Assembly: GCF_947036865.1 (NCBI RefSeq) | Contig: NZ_CAMQSF010000009.1 | Coordinates: 1-64,000, forward strand | Length of the DNA stretch: 64,000 bases | Direction of reading: 5' to 3' | Origin: an uncultured Caulobacter sp. | GTDB taxonomy: Bacteria; Pseudomonadota; Alphaproteobacteria; Caulobacterales; Caulobacteraceae | Part shown: one piece after another, positions 35,492 to 44,694 of the stretch | Layout of the letters: every line of letters begins with the position of its first letter | Position numbering within the stretch: position 1 is the first letter of the stretch | Translations under genes and position numbers: made by a program | The notes under the pieces: model-generated | Told to the model about the DNA's origin: nothing | The model's input: only the letters and a program-made list of their open reading frames with translations | Database searches by the model: none

Positions 35492-36999
35492 CGCGCCGCC
35501 CCCTGGCCGTTGTGGGTGCTGTCGTCGGCCAACACCCAGGTGTCCTTGGAGCCGCCGCCCTGGCTGGAATTGACGACCAGCGAGCCGCGCTTCAGCGCGA
35601 CGCGGGTCAGGGCGCCGGGCGTGACGATGGTCTTCTCGCCCGACAGGATGAAGGGCCGCAGGTCGACGTGGCGCGGCTCGATCCGGCCGTCGACCAGGCA
35701 CGGCCCGGTCGAGAGCTGGATGGTGGGCTGGGCGATATAGTTTTCCGGATCGGCCTTGATCGCCTCGGCGAAGGCGTCGCGTTCGCTCTGGCTCGCGTGC
35801 GGCCCGACCAGCATGCCGTAACCGCCGGAGGCCCCGACCGCCTTGACCACGTACTTGTCGAGATTGTCCAGCACGTGGGCCAGCTGGCGCGGCTCCCGGC
35901 ACAGGAAGGTCTCGATATTGGGCAGGATCGCGTCCTCGCCCAGATAGTAGCGGATGATCTCGGGGACATAGGCGTAGACGGCCTTGTCGTCGGCGACGCC
36001 GGTGCCCGGGGCGTTGCAGATCACCACGTTGCCGGCGCGATAGGCGTTGAACAGGCCCGCCGCGCCCAGCGAACTGTCGCGCCGGAACGTCAGGGGGTCG
36101 ATGAAGTCGTCGTCGACCCGGCGATAGATCACGTCCACGCGGCGCAGGCCCGTGGTGGTGCGCATGTAGACCATGTTCTCGTGCACCACGAGGTCGCGGC
36201 CCTCGACCAGCGGCACGCCCATCAGGCGCGCCAGATAGGCGTGCTCGTAATAGGCGCTGTTGTAGACGCCCGGCGTCAGCACCACGACTTGCGGGTCGTT
36301 GCGCCACTCGGCCGCCATGCTCTTTAGGGTCGACAGCAAAAGGTCGGGATAGCGCTCGACGGGCCGTACGCCGGCGGCGCGATAGGTGCCCGGGAAGGTG
36401 CGCTTGGCCGCGTCGCGGTTGGCCAGCATGTAGGAGACGCCCGAAGGGACGCGCAGATTGTCCTCCAGCACCGCGAACTGGCCGTCCTGGCAGCGGATCA
36501 GGTCGCTGCCGCAGACGTTCGCATAGGCCTTATGCGGCACGTAGAGGTGCTGCATCTCGCGGCGGAACGACGGCGCGCCCAGCACCAGCTCGCGCGGCAC
36601 CACGCCGTCCATCAGGATCTGCTGGTCGCCATAGATGTCGGCCAGGAACAGGTTCAGCGCCTGCAGGCGCTGGGTCAGGCCGCTCTCGATCCGCTTCCAC
36701 TCGTCCGCCGGAATGATGCGCGGGAAGAGGTCGGTCGGAATGATCCGTTCCGTCGTGTTTTCGGCGCCGTAGACGGTGAAGGTGATGCCTTGCAGCAGGA
36801 ACGAGCGCTCCAGCGTGCGCTGGCGGCCGGCCAGTTCCTCGGCGCCCAGGGTCGACATGCGACCGTGCAGCGGGGCGTAGTGCGGACGGACCTCGCCCTC
36901 CGGCGTGAACATCTCGTCATAGGCGATCCCCGGCAGATAGGCCGCCTCGGTCATCGGCAGGGTTGGTGCGTCCACGAGGGTCTGGGTCTTCGCCGCCAC
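35488..36999 (-). CDS. circularly permuted type 2 ATP-grasp protein (DUF404/DUF407)
   Basis: About 503-residue carboxylate-amine ligase fold that should activate a carboxyl as acyl-phosphate and form an amide. Typical elements are YDEMFTPEGEVRPHYAPLHGRMSTL, RELVLGAPSFRREMQHLYVPHKAYANVCGSDLIRCQDGQFAVLEDNLRVPSGVSYMLANRD, DVIYRRVDDDFIDPL, ADDKAVYAYVPEIIRYYLGEDAILPNI and late YVVKAVGASGGYGMLVGP. GTG at 36999 after GGAAAG is chosen; GTG at 37011 and ATG at 36954 are alternatives. First of a three-gene operon with alpha-E and transglutaminase. Product unknown. Confidence 0.87.
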   Translation of the reverse strand: MAAKTQTLVDAPTLPMTEAAYLPGIAYDEMFTPEGEVRPHYAPLHGRMSTLGAEELAGRQRTLERSFLLQGITFTVYGAENTTERIIPTDLFPRIIPADEWKRIESGLTQRLQALNLFLADIYGDQQILMDGVVPRELVLGAPSFRREMQHLYVPHKAYANVCGSDLIRCQDGQFAVLEDNLRVPSGVSYMLANRDAAKRTFPGTYRAAGVRPVERYPDLLLSTLKSMAAEWRNDPQVVVLTPGVYNSAYYEHAYLARLMGVPLVEGRDLVVHENMVYMRTTTGLRRVDVIYRRVDDDFIDPLTFRRDSSLGAAGLFNAYRAGNVVICNAPGTGVADDKAVYAYVPEIIRYYLGEDAILPNIETFLCREPRQLAHVLDNLDKYVVKAVGASGGYGMLVGPHASQSERDAFAEAIKADPENYIAQPTIQLSTGPCLVDGRIEPRHVDLRPFILSGEKTIVTPGALTRVALKRGSLVVNSSQGGGSKDTWVLADDSTHNGQGAAR

Positions 37000-37260
37000 G
37001 CTTCTTTCCACGCTTGTCTTTCGCCTTGGGTCCCGCCCCAGAGGGCGATGGACCGGTTCGACACTAAAGCGTCGCAAGGACCCTGCGCGCCGGATTCGAC
37101 ATCCGCCGCGTGAATGCGCACGACTGCTTATCATTTGGGCGCCATTCGCCTGCTTTGAGAAGCCACGCTCGCAGCCCGTTCCGTGCAATTCCGGTCGTGA
37201 CAGCGGCGCGACCCCGGACTACAGCAGGGCGCGAGGGGCGCTTCGCGCGAGGAACGAGAC

Positions 37261-39045
37261 TTGGCTTTTGGGCGGACGTCCCTAGCGCTCACGGCGGCGA
37301 CTTGGCTCACGGCGTCGGTCGCGTTCGCGGACGAGCCGATGGCCCAGATCCAAGGCGTGGAGGACCGGGCTCTTCGCGACGCCATCCAGCGCGCCATGAC
37401 CCTCTCCAAGTCCGCCGCGCTCAGCCGGGCCGAGGCGCGCCGTCGCGCGCGCCAGGCCGGCGAGGACGCCATCGCCGTCCTGCGGGCCGAGGGCTACTAT
37501 GCCTACGCCGTCGAGCCGGACGTTCTGGACGGCGAGCCGCCGCGCGCCGTGGTCAAGATCACGCCGGGGCCGCTGTTCGTGCTGGCCGATCCGCGCATCG
37601 ACTGGTCTGGCGAGCCGCCGGACGAGGGCACCCGCCAGCGCGCGGCCACCGCCATGCACCTGGCAGAGGGGGAGCCCGGCCGCGCCGCCGACGTGGTCGG
37701 CGCGGAGGGCCGGATCGTCGCCCAGGTCGCCAAGCTCGGCTATGCCGACGCCGCGGCCGAACCGCGCGAGGTCGTGGTCGATCACGCCGATCACACCGTC
37801 CGCCCATCCTTCAAGATCGCCGCCGGCGAGCTGGTGCATCTGGGCGGGATCGAGGTCGTGACAAAGGGGCGGACCAATCCCGCCTGGGTCGGCCGCCTGG
37901 CGCCGTGGGTGGTGGGCGACGTCTACGATCCCGAGGACGTTGCCGAGCTGGAACGCCGCCTGCGCGACACCAGCGTCTATGATTCGATCGCGGTGTCGCT
38001 GGCCGGCAAGGACAGCGCCACGCGAGAGGGCTACCGGCCGGTGGTCGTCACCCTGGCCGACCGCAAGGCCCGGACCTTGGAACTGGGCGCCGGCTATTCG
38101 ACCAGCGAGGGGGCCGGCGTCGACGCCAAGTGGATCCGCTACAACCGCCTCAAGCGCGCCGACACCTGGACCTATGCGCTCCGCTTCGCCAAGCTGGAGC
38201 AAAGCGTCGGCGCCGAAGTCGCCTTGCCACACTGGCGTCGGCCTCAGCAGACCTTGAAGCTGAACACCGCGATCTTCCGCAACGATACCGACGCCTATAA
38301 CGAAACCGGCGCCCGGATCGGCGTCGACCTCACCAAGCGCCGGCAGACGACGGCCTACCGCACCTTCGGCGTGACGGTGGACGTGTCTCAGACCAAGGAA
38401 CAGGTCAATCGCGGCGGTCTCGTCGCCGGGCGGAAGCTCAACCTCGTCACGGTGGCGGGGCTGGGGGCCTATGCCTGGGACTTTTCGGACAGCATCCTCG
38501 ACCCGAAACGCGGCTGGCGGCTGGAGGCGCGGGGCGAGCCGACCTACGTGGTGGGCGACACCACCGTTCCCTATCTGAAGCTGACCACCCAGGGCTCGGC
38601 CTATATTCCGCTTGGCCGGGGCGCGAGCACGGTGGTGGCGACGCGCCTGAAGATCGGCGCGATCCTGGGCGGCGGCATCCAGGACGTGCCGGCCTCGCGG
38701 CGGTTCTACGCCGGCGGCGGCGGGTCGGTGCGCGGCTACGCCTATCAGGCCATCGGCCCGCGTCTGACCGACAATACGCCCCAGGGCGGGATCTCGGTCG
38801 TCGAGACCTCGCTGGAGCTCCGCCAGAAGGTCACGCAGCACTGGAGCGGCGTGGCTTTCGTCGACGCGGGGGCGATCGGCACGCACAACACGCCGCAGCG
38901 CGAGGACTTCCGGGCCGGGGCCGGGCTGGGGATCCGCTACGACCTCGGCTTTGGCCCCATCCGCGCCGACGTCGCCGTGCCGCTGGGCCGCCGCAAGGGC
39001 GATCCCGCCTTCCAGATCTATCTCAGCATCGGGCAAAGCTTTTGA
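37261..39045 (+). CDS. tamA: autotransporter assembly complex outer-membrane protein TamA
   Basis: 594-residue Omp85-family outer-membrane protein that, with TamB, is thought to help place proteins or lipids in the outer membrane. A signal peptide (MAFGRTSLALTAATWLTASVAFA) follows a TTG start at 37261, preceded by GAGGAACGAG. POTRA-type domains occupy about residues 28-270, and a 16-strand barrel follows with GAGYSTSEGAGVDAKW and the lid-lock motif GGGGSVRGYAYQAIGP (about 482-497). It ends IYLSIGQSF with a terminal Phe. Its TGA overlaps the tamB TTG by four bases. Confidence 0.88.
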   Translation: MAFGRTSLALTAATWLTASVAFADEPMAQIQGVEDRALRDAIQRAMTLSKSAALSRAEARRRARQAGEDAIAVLRAEGYYAYAVEPDVLDGEPPRAVVKITPGPLFVLADPRIDWSGEPPDEGTRQRAATAMHLAEGEPGRAADVVGAEGRIVAQVAKLGYADAAAEPREVVVDHADHTVRPSFKIAAGELVHLGGIEVVTKGRTNPAWVGRLAPWVVGDVYDPEDVAELERRLRDTSVYDSIAVSLAGKDSATREGYRPVVVTLADRKARTLELGAGYSTSEGAGVDAKWIRYNRLKRADTWTYALRFAKLEQSVGAEVALPHWRRPQQTLKLNTAIFRNDTDAYNETGARIGVDLTKRRQTTAYRTFGVTVDVSQTKEQVNRGGLVAGRKLNLVTVAGLGAYAWDFSDSILDPKRGWRLEARGEPTYVVGDTTVPYLKLTTQGSAYIPLGRGASTVVATRLKIGAILGGGIQDVPASRRFYAGGGGSVRGYAYQAIGPRLTDNTPQGGISVVETSLELRQKVTQHWSGVAFVDAGAIGTHNTPQREDFRAGAGLGIRYDLGFGPIRADVAVPLGRRKGDPAFQIYLSIGQSF

Positions 39046-42000
39046 GCGGCGAGCACGACAAGCCCGACCTGAGCGAGTCGGTCGCCCACGCCGCCGAGGC
39101 CGCGGGCGAGACCGCCGTCAAGGCCGCCAAGAAGCTGGGCTGGGGCGGCGTGCTGCTGATCGCCTCGGCGATTCTGGCGGCGCTGCTGATCGTCACGGCC
39201 GGCGGCCTGCGCCTGGCGCCGATCACGCCGCAGGGGCGCCTGTTCCTGGAAGCCCAGGCCTCCGGTCTAAAGCTGGGCCGGATCGGCAGGCTGCGGATCG
39301 AGGGCCTGTCGGGCGACATCTGGAAGGACTTCGGCGTTCGTCGCCTGACGATCTCGGACGAGCGGGGCGTGTGGCTGGAGGCGCATGACGTGCGTGTCGC
39401 CTGGCGGCCCACCGAGCTGTTCGGACGCCGGTTCCACGCCGAGCGGGTCAGCGCCCGCGACGTCATCGTCCTGCATCGACCGACCCTGACGCCCAAGGGG
39501 CCGGATTCCGGTCCGGCCCCGGTCTCGGTGGCGCTCGACGCCTTCGACCTGCGCCTGATCACGCGGCCCGATTTCAGCGGCAAGGACGGGGACTTCGATG
39601 TCTCGGGCGCCTATGACATGGCGCGGCTGGGCGGGCAGAAGGGCAAGCTTTCGGTCGCCTCGCGCCTGCACGTCGGCGATCACCTGACCCTCGACTTCGA
39701 CCTGGGCCGCAGCGACACGCTGCACCTGAACGCCGACGCCACCGAGGCCGACGGCGGCGCCATCGCCGGCGCGCTGGGCCTGTCCGCCAACCGCCCGTTC
39801 GACCTCAAGGCCAAGGCCGACGGCACGACCAGCCGCGCGGCCTTCGACCTGATCGCGCGCACGGGCGACCAGACGCCGCTGCGGGCGAACGGAGCCTGGA
39901 CGCCAGAGGGCGGATCGGCGCGCGGCCGCCTCGATCTGCAAGCCTCGTCCCTGACCCAGACCCTCGCCAGGATGTTCGGGCCGGAGGCGACCTTCACGCT
40001 CGACGGCAAGAAGGCGACCCGGGACGGGCTCTCGGCTCTGAACCTCGATATCCAGGCGCAGAACCTGTCGCTGCAAGGCCATGGCCTCGCCGACCTGGCC
40101 AAGCGCCGCACCGGACCGGACGGGCTGGCCTTCACCGCCCGGGTGGGCGCCCTCAAGCGCATCGTCAGCATCCCCCAGATGGGGCAAGGCCAAGCCAACG
40201 GCGTCTTCCGGCTCGAGCCTGGCGGGTTCTCTCTCGTGGGTGACGTCGACGTCGCCGACCTGGAGCTGCTGGGCTACCGCCTCAAGCGCGCCAAGGGGCC
40301 GGCCGAGGTGCGCTGGGCCAAGGGCGATCTCTCGATCAAGGCCGCGGCGAGCGGCGCCGGCGGCGGCGGGACGGGCCTGTTGGCGCTGCTCGGCCCTGGT
40401 CCCAAGGCGACCTTCGAGGGCGAGCGCGTCAAGGGCGGGCGCTTCCTGATCAAGGCCGCGCGCATCGATGCGCCGAACCTGATCGTCACCGGCAAGGGCG
40501 AGCGCGGCCCGCTGGGCGGCCTGTCCTTCGACGGCGAGATGAAGGTCGCGAGCATGGGTCCGGTGCGCCCGGGCGCGAAGGGCTCGGTGACCGCCCGCTG
40601 GACCGCGTCCAGCTTCGCCGATCGCCCCTGGAGCTTCACCGTCGACGCCCGAGGCGCCGGTTTCGGCACGGGCTACGCCGAGATCGACCGCCTGCTGGGC
40701 GCGACGCCGCGCCTGACGGGCAAGGCCAGCTGGAACGACGGCGTTCTGACCGTCGCCGAGGCGCAACTGAACGGCGCGGCGGCCGATCTGAAGTCCGCCG
40801 GGCGCCTGGTGGCGCAGGGGCTGGGTCTCGATTTCAAGCTGGACTGGACGGCGTCGGGGCCGTTCCGGGCGGGTCCGGTCGAGGTCACCGGCAAGGCGGC
40901 GGGCGACGGCCATGTGGGCGGGGCGCTGTCGGCGCCGAAGGTCGAACTGAACGCCGACCTCGACTCCATCGATCTGCCGCGACTGCCCCTGACCAAGGCG
41001 CGCTTGGCCCTGACCTTCGCGCGGGGGCCGAACGCCACCGACGGTTCCGCGACCCTGACCGCGAGCAGCGCCTACGGCGCCGCGCGCGGGCATACGGCCT
41101 TCCGGTTCTCGCCGGGCGGAATCGAGCTCAGTGGGCTGGACGTCGACGCCGGCGGGGCTAAGGCGCAGGGGGCGATGAGCCTGCGCGACGGTCTGCCGGC
41201 GACGGCCGACCTGAACGTGTCGGTCGGGCCGGGCGCCTTCCTGCCGCAGGGACGGGTGAAGGGCTCCGCGCGCTTGGTCGACGCGCCCGGCGGCGGCGGC
41301 GCGACCGCGACGCTGGACTTGACGGCCGAGGACGTGGCCAGCGGCGGCTGGAAGTTGCGCGCGGCGCGGATCAAGGCCGACGGCCCCCTGGCCCGGCTGC
41401 CGCTGTCGATCGACGCGCGCGGCGAGGCGCCGGGCGGGCGCTGGCGGCTGGACGGGAACGGCGAACTGGCCCAGGTCGGCAAGATCTACGACCTGAGCCT
41501 GAACGCCAACGGCCGCATGGGCCGCACCGAGATCAAGACGCGCGAGGCGGCCAAGATCCGCTTCGGCGACGGCCCGACCCAGACCCGCCTACGCCTGGCG
41601 ATCGACCGCGGGACCGCCGATGTCGACGCCGACCTCGGGGGCGCGGCGGCCATGCTGAAGGCGCGGCTGGCGGGCGTCGCCCTGACCGCCTTCGATCCCG
41701 ACCTAGACGGCGACATCGACGGCGACTTCAATCTGCGGGGCCAGGGCGACAAGCTGGCGGGCGACTTCACCATGCGCCTGGCCAACGCGCGCGAGCGGGG
41801 CGCGAAGGCGGACCAGGGGCTGGACGCCAAGGTCCACGGCGAACTGACCGACACCCAGCTGACCATCGTCGCCGACGGCGACAACCGCCAGGGCCTGAAG
41901 GCCGAGGCCAATCTGGTCCTGCCGGTCGAGGCGTCGGCCCAGCCGCTGAGCCTGATGATCAATACCAAGCGCGGCGTGCAGGGGACGTTCCTCGCCCAGG

Positions 42001-43244
42001 GCGAGATCAAGCCGCTGTGGAACCTGCTGATGGGCGCGGATCGCTCGCTTTCGGGACGGATCAACCTGCGCGCCAGCCTGGGCGGCACCCTGGCCGACCC
42101 GCGCCTGATCGGCTCGGCGACGCTCGACAGCGGCGGGTTCGACGACGGTCAGACCGGCTTTCGTCTGCGCAACGTGACGCTGCGCGCGGCCCTGGCCGAC
42201 AACGCCATCGACGTCAGCCAGGCGATCGGCGAGGACGGGCAAGGCGGCTCCATCTCCGGCGCCGGCCGGATCAGCCTGGCCCGCGACGGCGTCGGCAACT
42301 TCAAGCTCGACATGAAGAGCTTCCGGCTGATCGACAACGACCTCGCCTCGGCCGTCGCGACGGGCCAGGCCGCGGTGAACCGATCGTCGGACGGCAAGAT
42401 CAAGCTGACCGGCGCCGTGACCCTCGACCGCGCCGACGTGTCGGCCCAGACCAAGACCCCGGCCGGCGTGGTGGCGATGGAGGTGGTGGAGCGCAACCGT
42501 CCCCCGGACCTGGATCAGGGCCTGCAGCGCCGCGCGCCGACGGGCGGCATGATCCTGGACCTCGATCTGAAGGCGCCGCGCCGCGTCTTCGTCCGGGGAC
42601 GAGGCCTCGACGTCGAGCTGTCGATGAACGCCCATGTCGGCGGGACGTCGCTAGCGCCGACCCTGAGCGGCGTCGCCCGCGTGGTGCGCGGCGAGTACGA
42701 CTTCGCCGGCAAGCGCTTCGCGTTCGATGACGACGGCGTCGTGTACCTCTCGACCCAGCTCGACCATATCCGCCTCGACCTGTCGGCGACGCGGCAGGAC
42801 ACGGCTCTGACCGCGGTGGTCAAGATCCAGGGCACGGCGGCCAAGCCGGAGATCACCTTGACCTCCAAACCGGAACTGCCCAGCGACGAGGTGCTGAGCC
42901 AGGTGCTGTTCGGGGCCTCGGCCGCGCAGCTGACGCCGATCGAGGCGGCGCAACTGGCCTCGGCCCTGGCGGCGCTGGCGGGCGGGGGCGGCTTCGACGT
43001 GATCGGCAACCTGAGAAGCTTCGCGCGCCTGGATCGCCTGGCCTTCGCCGAGAGCGCCACGGGCATGACCGTGGCGGGCGGCAAGTACGTGACCGACGAC
43101 GTCTATGTCGAGATCATCGGCGGCGGGCGCGAGGGACCTGCGGCGCAGGTCGAGTGGCGGATTCGCCGAACCCTGTCGCTGGTCTCCCGCATCGGCGGCC
43201 AGAACGACGCGAAGCTTTCCGTCCGGTGGCGAAAGGACTATTGA
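39042..43244 (+). CDS. tamB: translocation and assembly module protein TamB
   Basis: 1400-residue periplasm-spanning partner of TamA, anchored in the inner membrane by one helix (LGWGGVLLIASAILAALLIVTAGG, about residues 32-55). The rest is repetitive beta-strand-rich sequence of the AsmA/DUF490 type, thought to form a long hydrophobic groove for lipid transfer. The C-terminal DUF490 part is recognisable: VRGEYDFAGKRFAFDDDGVVYLS, SDEVLSQVLFGASAAQLTPIEAAQLASALAAL and GGKYVTDDVYVEIIGGG. TTG at 39042 overlaps the tamA stop; no suitable ATG is near. A repeat cluster follows the stop. Confidence 0.9.
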   Translation: MSGEHDKPDLSESVAHAAEAAGETAVKAAKKLGWGGVLLIASAILAALLIVTAGGLRLAPITPQGRLFLEAQASGLKLGRIGRLRIEGLSGDIWKDFGVRRLTISDERGVWLEAHDVRVAWRPTELFGRRFHAERVSARDVIVLHRPTLTPKGPDSGPAPVSVALDAFDLRLITRPDFSGKDGDFDVSGAYDMARLGGQKGKLSVASRLHVGDHLTLDFDLGRSDTLHLNADATEADGGAIAGALGLSANRPFDLKAKADGTTSRAAFDLIARTGDQTPLRANGAWTPEGGSARGRLDLQASSLTQTLARMFGPEATFTLDGKKATRDGLSALNLDIQAQNLSLQGHGLADLAKRRTGPDGLAFTARVGALKRIVSIPQMGQGQANGVFRLEPGGFSLVGDVDVADLELLGYRLKRAKGPAEVRWAKGDLSIKAAASGAGGGGTGLLALLGPGPKATFEGERVKGGRFLIKAARIDAPNLIVTGKGERGPLGGLSFDGEMKVASMGPVRPGAKGSVTARWTASSFADRPWSFTVDARGAGFGTGYAEIDRLLGATPRLTGKASWNDGVLTVAEAQLNGAAADLKSAGRLVAQGLGLDFKLDWTASGPFRAGPVEVTGKAAGDGHVGGALSAPKVELNADLDSIDLPRLPLTKARLALTFARGPNATDGSATLTASSAYGAARGHTAFRFSPGGIELSGLDVDAGGAKAQGAMSLRDGLPATADLNVSVGPGAFLPQGRVKGSARLVDAPGGGGATATLDLTAEDVASGGWKLRAARIKADGPLARLPLSIDARGEAPGGRWRLDGNGELAQVGKIYDLSLNANGRMGRTEIKTREAAKIRFGDGPTQTRLRLAIDRGTADVDADLGGAAAMLKARLAGVALTAFDPDLDGDIDGDFNLRGQGDKLAGDFTMRLANARERGAKADQGLDAKVHGELTDTQLTIVADGDNRQGLKAEANLVLPVEASAQPLSLMINTKRGVQGTFLAQGEIKPLWNLLMGADRSLSGRINLRASLGGTLADPRLIGSATLDSGGFDDGQTGFRLRNVTLRAALADNAIDVSQAIGEDGQGGSISGAGRISLARDGVGNFKLDMKSFRLIDNDLASAVATGQAAVNRSSDGKIKLTGAVTLDRADVSAQTKTPAGVVAMEVVERNRPPDLDQGLQRRAPTGGMILDLDLKAPRRVFVRGRGLDVELSMNAHVGGTSLAPTLSGVARVVRGEYDFAGKRFAFDDDGVVYLSTQLDHIRLDLSATRQDTALTAVVKIQGTAAKPEITLTSKPELPSDEVLSQVLFGASAAQLTPIEAAQLASALAALAGGGGFDVIGNLRSFARLDRLAFAESATGMTVAGGKYVTDDVYVEIIGGGREGPAAQVEWRIRRTLSLVSRIGGQNDAKLSVRWRKDY

Positions 43245-43250
43245 GGTCAC

Positions 43251-43290
43251 GCGATAGCCGGGAGTGGACACCGGCTTTGACGGCTGTCGC
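43251..43290. repeat. degenerate intergenic hairpin, related to the 16711 and 25656 repeats
   Basis: GCGATAGCCG (43251-43260) and CGGCTGTCGC (43281-43290) pair with one G-T. The GATAGCCG...GAGTG part resembles the repeat copies at 16711 and 25656. It begins six bases after the tamB stop. Confidence 0.5.
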
Positions 43291-43317
43291 GGGTTAGCGA
43301 AGAACGGGCTCGCTGAT

Positions 43318-43342
43318 CCATTTCGAATTTCATTCGAAATGG
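43318..43342. repeat. perfect 11-bp palindromic hairpin (TTTCGAAT type), copy 2
   Basis: CCATTTCGAAT (43318-43328), TTC, ATTCGAAATGG (43332-43342), extended outward by GGCTCGC/GCGAGCT with one mismatch. The TTTCGAAT core matches the hairpin at 16663-16690, and both lie next to the same second repeat. Confidence 0.72.
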
Positions 43343-43449
43343 GCGAGCTCTCGCAAGGCTGTTGCGCGGGCGACCGGTTACCTCTCGGGAGGTGAGCACG
43401 AATTACCCGCGGCCCTTGGTTATCGTGACTGAGGGAGGACAGGTCTTTC

Positions 43450-44694
43450 ATGCGTCTCGATTCGAAGGATCGCGCGGTTCTGGACTGGATCGCGGGCGAG
43501 GGCGGGCGGATCATCGACCGGGCCGTGGCGTGGTGCGCGGTCAACTCCGGCAGCCGCCACTTGGCGGGGCTCGAGCGGCAAAGGCGGCTCCTGCTGGAGG
43601 CGGCCGAGAGCCTGCCGTCCGCGCCCGTCGAGATCCCTCTGTCGCCGTCGCGCGAGATCACGCCCGACGGCCTCGAGACCGAGTTCCATCACCCGCCCGC
43701 CCTGGCCGTCATCGTGCGTCCGGAGGCGCCGACGCAGGTCGTGCTGACCGGCCACTACGACACGGTCTATCCCGAGACCAGCGCGTTCCAGACGGTCAGC
43801 ACCCGGCCGGACGGCGCGCTGCACGGGCCCGGGATCGCCGACATGAAGGGCGGGATCTCGGTGATGCTGGCGGCGCTGGAAGCCTTCGAGCGACATCCCG
43901 ACGCCGCCAAGCTCGGTTACCGCGTGCTGCTGTCGCCCGACGAGGAGATCGGCTCGATCGCGTCCGGCCCGGTCTTGGCGCAGTTCGCCGGCCACGGCCA
44001 TGTCGGCCTGACCTATGAGCCGGCCCTTGCCGACGGGGCGCTGGCCTCGGCGCGCAAGGGGTCGGGCAATTTCCACATCGTCGTGCGCGGTCGCGCCGCC
44101 CACGCCGGCCGCGACTTCGCCGCTGGCCGCAACGCGGTGATCGGCGCGGCGCGCATCGCCGAGAAGCTTCACGCCCTGAACGGCCGCCGCGACGGCGTCA
44201 CCGTCAATGTCGCGCGCATAGACGGCGGCGCGCCGCTGAACATGGTGCCGGATGTCGCGGTCGTCCGCTTTAACGTCCGCTTTCCGGAGGCGCGGGCCGC
44301 CGCCTGGTTCGAGGCGGAAGTCGCGCGCATCGTCGCCGAGATCGACGGCGACCTTCACGCCCACCTGCACGGCCTGATCACCCGTCCGGCCAAGCCCTTC
44401 AACGCCGCGCAGCAACGCTTGTTCGGCGCGGTCAGGGACGTCGGCGCGCTGCTGGGCCAGGACATCGCCTGGAAGCCGTCGGGCGGCGTCTGCGAGGGCA
44501 ACAACCTGTTCGCCTCGGGCCTGCCCAATGTCGACACCCTGGGCGTGCGCGGCGGCGACATCCACAGCGAGGCCGAACACGCCTGGCCCGAAAGCTTCGT
44601 CGAGCGCGCACAGCTGTCGACCCTGATCCTGATGAAGCTGGCCAGCGGCGAGATCGACGCTCGCGGCATCCGGTCGGCCATGGAGACCCCCTGA
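43450..44694 (+). CDS. M20 family metallohydrolase in the AST operon
   Basis: 414-residue zinc amidohydrolase or peptidase. Zinc-ligand elements are VLTGHYDTVYP (His, Asp), GPGIADMKGG (Asp), LLSPDEEIGSI (Glu-Glu), TYEPAL (Glu) and DIHSEAEH (His). Related enzymes include acetylornithine and succinyl-diaminopimelate deacylases and carboxypeptidase G2. It starts the AST cluster, zero bases before astA, so it may remove the succinyl group from succinylglutamate in place of AstE (an M14-type enzyme), which is absent here. That role is inference. GGGAGGA lies 11 bases before the ATG. Confidence 0.85.
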   Translation: MRLDSKDRAVLDWIAGEGGRIIDRAVAWCAVNSGSRHLAGLERQRRLLLEAAESLPSAPVEIPLSPSREITPDGLETEFHHPPALAVIVRPEAPTQVVLTGHYDTVYPETSAFQTVSTRPDGALHGPGIADMKGGISVMLAALEAFERHPDAAKLGYRVLLSPDEEIGSIASGPVLAQFAGHGHVGLTYEPALADGALASARKGSGNFHIVVRGRAAHAGRDFAAGRNAVIGAARIAEKLHALNGRRDGVTVNVARIDGGAPLNMVPDVAVVRFNVRFPEARAAAWFEAEVARIVAEIDGDLHAHLHGLITRPAKPFNAAQQRLFGAVRDVGALLGQDIAWKPSGGVCEGNNLFASGLPNVDTLGVRGGDIHSEAEHAWPESFVERAQLSTLILMKLASGEIDARGIRSAMETP

